64,000 nt of DNA from Oligoflexia bacterium (lineage in GTDB: Bacteria > Bdellovibrionota > Bacteriovoracia > Bacteriovoracales > Bacteriovoracaceae). The stretch's first letter is position 1. The number at the start of each line of letters is the position of its first letter. The DNA is taken from contig JADFZW010000011.1 in assembly GCA_015232355.1 (NCBI GenBank), positions 62,001 to 126,000 of the forward strand, read 5' to 3'. The notes beneath the pieces were generated by a model that did not search any database, was not told the origin of the DNA, and worked only from the letters and a program-made list of their open reading frames with translations. Positions 62,575 to 64,000 of this stretch are shown here, piece by piece. Position numbers and translations under genes: made by a program.

Positions 62575-64000
62575 ATGAGTGGTATTAGGACAACAAAAAC
62601 AATTTGCATTTGGGTATGTTACTATATCTTATCTATGTCGCTGTCGCTTTTTTTATCCCTATCTTTTGCTTCTCAAGAGGAATCTAATTCAAAAGATTTT
62701 AACATGAGTGAATGCATAAAAAAACAGATGCCGATGTATGAAGATGATGTAACTTTTATAAATAGATTTAATTATAGTGAAAGTGATCGCTTGATCATAG
62801 AAGATAGAGTAGTGCAATTTGCAAAAGAAGATTGTCTTCAAATGAAGCAAATTGAAGATACAAAAAAACAAAAGAGTAGAGCACAAATACAACCACAGCT
62901 AGAAGCAGAAAAAAAAGTAGTGCAAGAAATAATGATGAAAGATTGCTCATTACAAGAAAGTATAAGTCCACAAAATTCTAAAAATTTCGAGATGATTAAA
63001 AATTTAAATGCTCATACCTCAAAACAATTACGTCAAAGAACGAAAAGAGCGAAAAGAGCGAAAAGAGCAGAAAGAGTAGTTAGGAAAGAAGTTCGAAGAA
63101 ATAAAGTTAATAATAAAACTAATGATGGAGGATTAACAAATATAGGTAACACCTGTTATTTTAATAGTGCTATTCAATTTATTTCTGCAAATCCATCTTT
63201 GAAAAAGTGTATAGATAAAGGAGCAAAAGATAGCAGGGATGAATTTAGACAACTTAAACCTACCTTCGTTTTGCTTAAGAGAGTACTTAAAAACATTGAG
63301 AGAGGAATAACTAGCAATGAAGAACTAATGAATGAATTATTTAATTCATTTAAACTAGCATCCCATGCATCCTATGGTAAAAAAAATATAGAGTGGAATT
63401 TTGAAATTGGAGTACAAAATGATATGGATGAGGCATATAAAAAATTAATGGCATTTTTATTACAACAAGTTGATTGTGATAAATTGTTACGAATTTATTT
63501 TACTTATCACATGTCTGACAGAAAAAATAAAGCTTTAACCAGCAAGGAGAGACAATGGAACCCAAGTACTGAATTTGAATTGATGATAAACGAGAATAAT
63601 GTTGAGGGCGAGAATGCTACTGTTGCTGGATTACTCAAAAATTATTTTCTGCCCACTGATATAGAGGGATATAAAATTATAAAAGGAAGAAAGAATATTA
63701 AGATGGATGTAAGAAAACATGTAGATATTGATGGATCAAGACTAACTCCGAAATATTTAACTCTCGTACTAAAGAGGCAAACATATACATTTGATGAAAA
63801 TGGAAATAGAATTGACAGAAAAGTCTTGACTCCAGTGAGAGTAGAAGAAAGGATAATTGGAAAAGAGATAAATAAAAATCTTAAAGATAATTATTCCCTA
63901 TTATCATTTACTTGTCATCTTGGGAGAAGTTCAAGCGGAGGCCATTGGGTAACCGTAAAACATCATAAAGATAAAAAAAGTTGGGTAATGTTAAGTGACT
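62575..64000 (+). CDS. Exported ubiquitin-specific-protease-like protein (peptidase C19), 3' end outside the window
   Basis: 475 codons are visible and the frame is still open at the end. A Sec signal (about 9-33, ending LSFAS) and a charged, helical region come first. A strongly basic stretch from a 9-bp repeat (KRAKRAKRAERVVRKEVRR, 158-175) precedes the C19 core. The Cys box is GGLTNIGNTCYFNSAIQF (185-202), with nucleophile Cys194 and oxyanion Asn189. A QND-x-DEAYKKLMAFLLQQ segment replaces the QQDAHEFL box. The His box is SSGGHWVTVKHH with His457, and WVMLSD gives Asp475. All three triad residues are thus present. C19 enzymes cut ubiquitin from proteins in eukaryotes, so an exported bacterial one suggests eukaryotic targets or a bacterial ubiquitin-like substrate. 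AAAGGA precedes the ATG. Confidence 0.82.
   Translation, partial: MSGIRTTKTICIWVCYYILSMSLSLFLSLSFASQEESNSKDFNMSECIKKQMPMYEDDVTFINRFNYSESDRLIIEDRVVQFAKEDCLQMKQIEDTKKQKSRAQIQPQLEAEKKVVQEIMMKDCSLQESISPQNSKNFEMIKNLNAHTSKQLRQRTKRAKRAKRAERVVRKEVRRNKVNNKTNDGGLTNIGNTCYFNSAIQFISANPSLKKCIDKGAKDSRDEFRQLKPTFVLLKRVLKNIERGITSNEELMNELFNSFKLASHASYGKKNIEWNFEIGVQNDMDEAYKKLMAFLLQQVDCDKLLRIYFTYHMSDRKNKALTSKERQWNPSTEFELMINENNVEGENATVAGLLKNYFLPTDIEGYKIIKGRKNIKMDVRKHVDIDGSRLTPKYLTLVLKRQTYTFDENGNRIDRKVLTPVRVEERIIGKEINKNLKDNYSLLSFTCHLGRSSSGGHWVTVKHHKDKKSWVMLSD
63041..63076 (+). repeat. In-frame 9-bp repeat encoding the basic stretch of the USP-like protein
   Basis: CGAAAAGAG three times, then CAGAAAGAG, encoding repeated KRA/KRAE-type triplets ahead of the catalytic domain. 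Confidence 0.9.

Noticed and set aside
1-64000. Insertion sequences, integrases, phage genes, rRNA and tRNA genes
   Set aside because: No transposase or integrase motif, terminal inverted repeats, or RNA-gene signatures were found on either strand by reading; small tRNAs could still be missed without a scan.

Overview
The window is AT-rich DNA, about one third G+C by eye. It looks like the chromosome of a Gram-negative bacterium of the Bdellovibrionota/Bacteriovoracia type. This is inferred from gene content and style: many secreted or lipoprotein hypotheticals, chemoreceptors with single-domain response regulators, PilZ and HD-GYP proteins, exported proteases, and an intact TolC-type exporter. 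I see no rRNA, tRNA, transposase, integrase or CRISPR array. GGCC is strikingly frequent for such AT-rich DNA, and short tandem repeats are common inside and between genes.

Layout. 1-8.5 kb: the end of a radical SAM/SPASM gene, asnS and a PfkB kinase (overlapping by 4 bp), a lytic transglycosylase, a large membrane protein of unknown role, a VanY-type peptidase and a UbiA prenyltransferase. 8.7-17.6 kb: one tight co-directional cluster behind a good sigma70-like promoter. It encodes an acyl carrier protein, an alpha-oxoamine synthase, a lipid kinase, a ThiL-like protein, a KASII-type ketosynthase, an NAD-dependent reductase/epimerase, a radical SAM enzyme and an Old Yellow Enzyme. I read this as a sphingolipid-like or other amino-ketone lipid pathway. 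17.6-33.9 kb: a chemoreceptor, three unrecognised secreted proteins, an M28 peptidase lipoprotein, an O-methyltransferase, a frameshifted ATPase/STAS-like gene, an orphan molybdenum hydroxylase large subunit, an exported phosphoribosyltransferase-like protein and a PilZ protein.

34-37 kb holds a sulfur-handling operon. A two-cysteine ArsR regulator precedes a four-domain CoA-disulfide reductase/rhodanese/TusA/DsrE protein, with a perfect 11-bp inverted repeat between the promoter elements. 37.2-40.9 kb is a two-gene operon for exported proteins that I read as a VTC/triphosphate-tunnel domain and a dikinase-like protein (phosphohistidine domain, then ATP-grasp domain). 40.9-54.9 kb: FabH, TolC, a clostripain-like protease, a lipoprotein, a response regulator with an HD-GYP protein, a four-gene operon containing an HpnP-like B12 radical SAM protein, and a secreted alpha/beta hydrolase. 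55-64 kb: a divergent SelO-family protein, a lipoprotein, Lgt, a second chemoreceptor, a STAS-like protein, CheY and, cut off by the window end, an exported protein with the Cys, His and Asp boxes of a eukaryotic-type ubiquitin-specific protease.

The most notable items are the exported USP-like protease, the VTC-like/dikinase pair, the lipid cluster, the persulfide-type ArsR operator, and three near-consensus flagellar sigma28 promoters in front of chemotaxis and signalling genes. All functional assignments rest on reading motifs by eye; no database search was possible.
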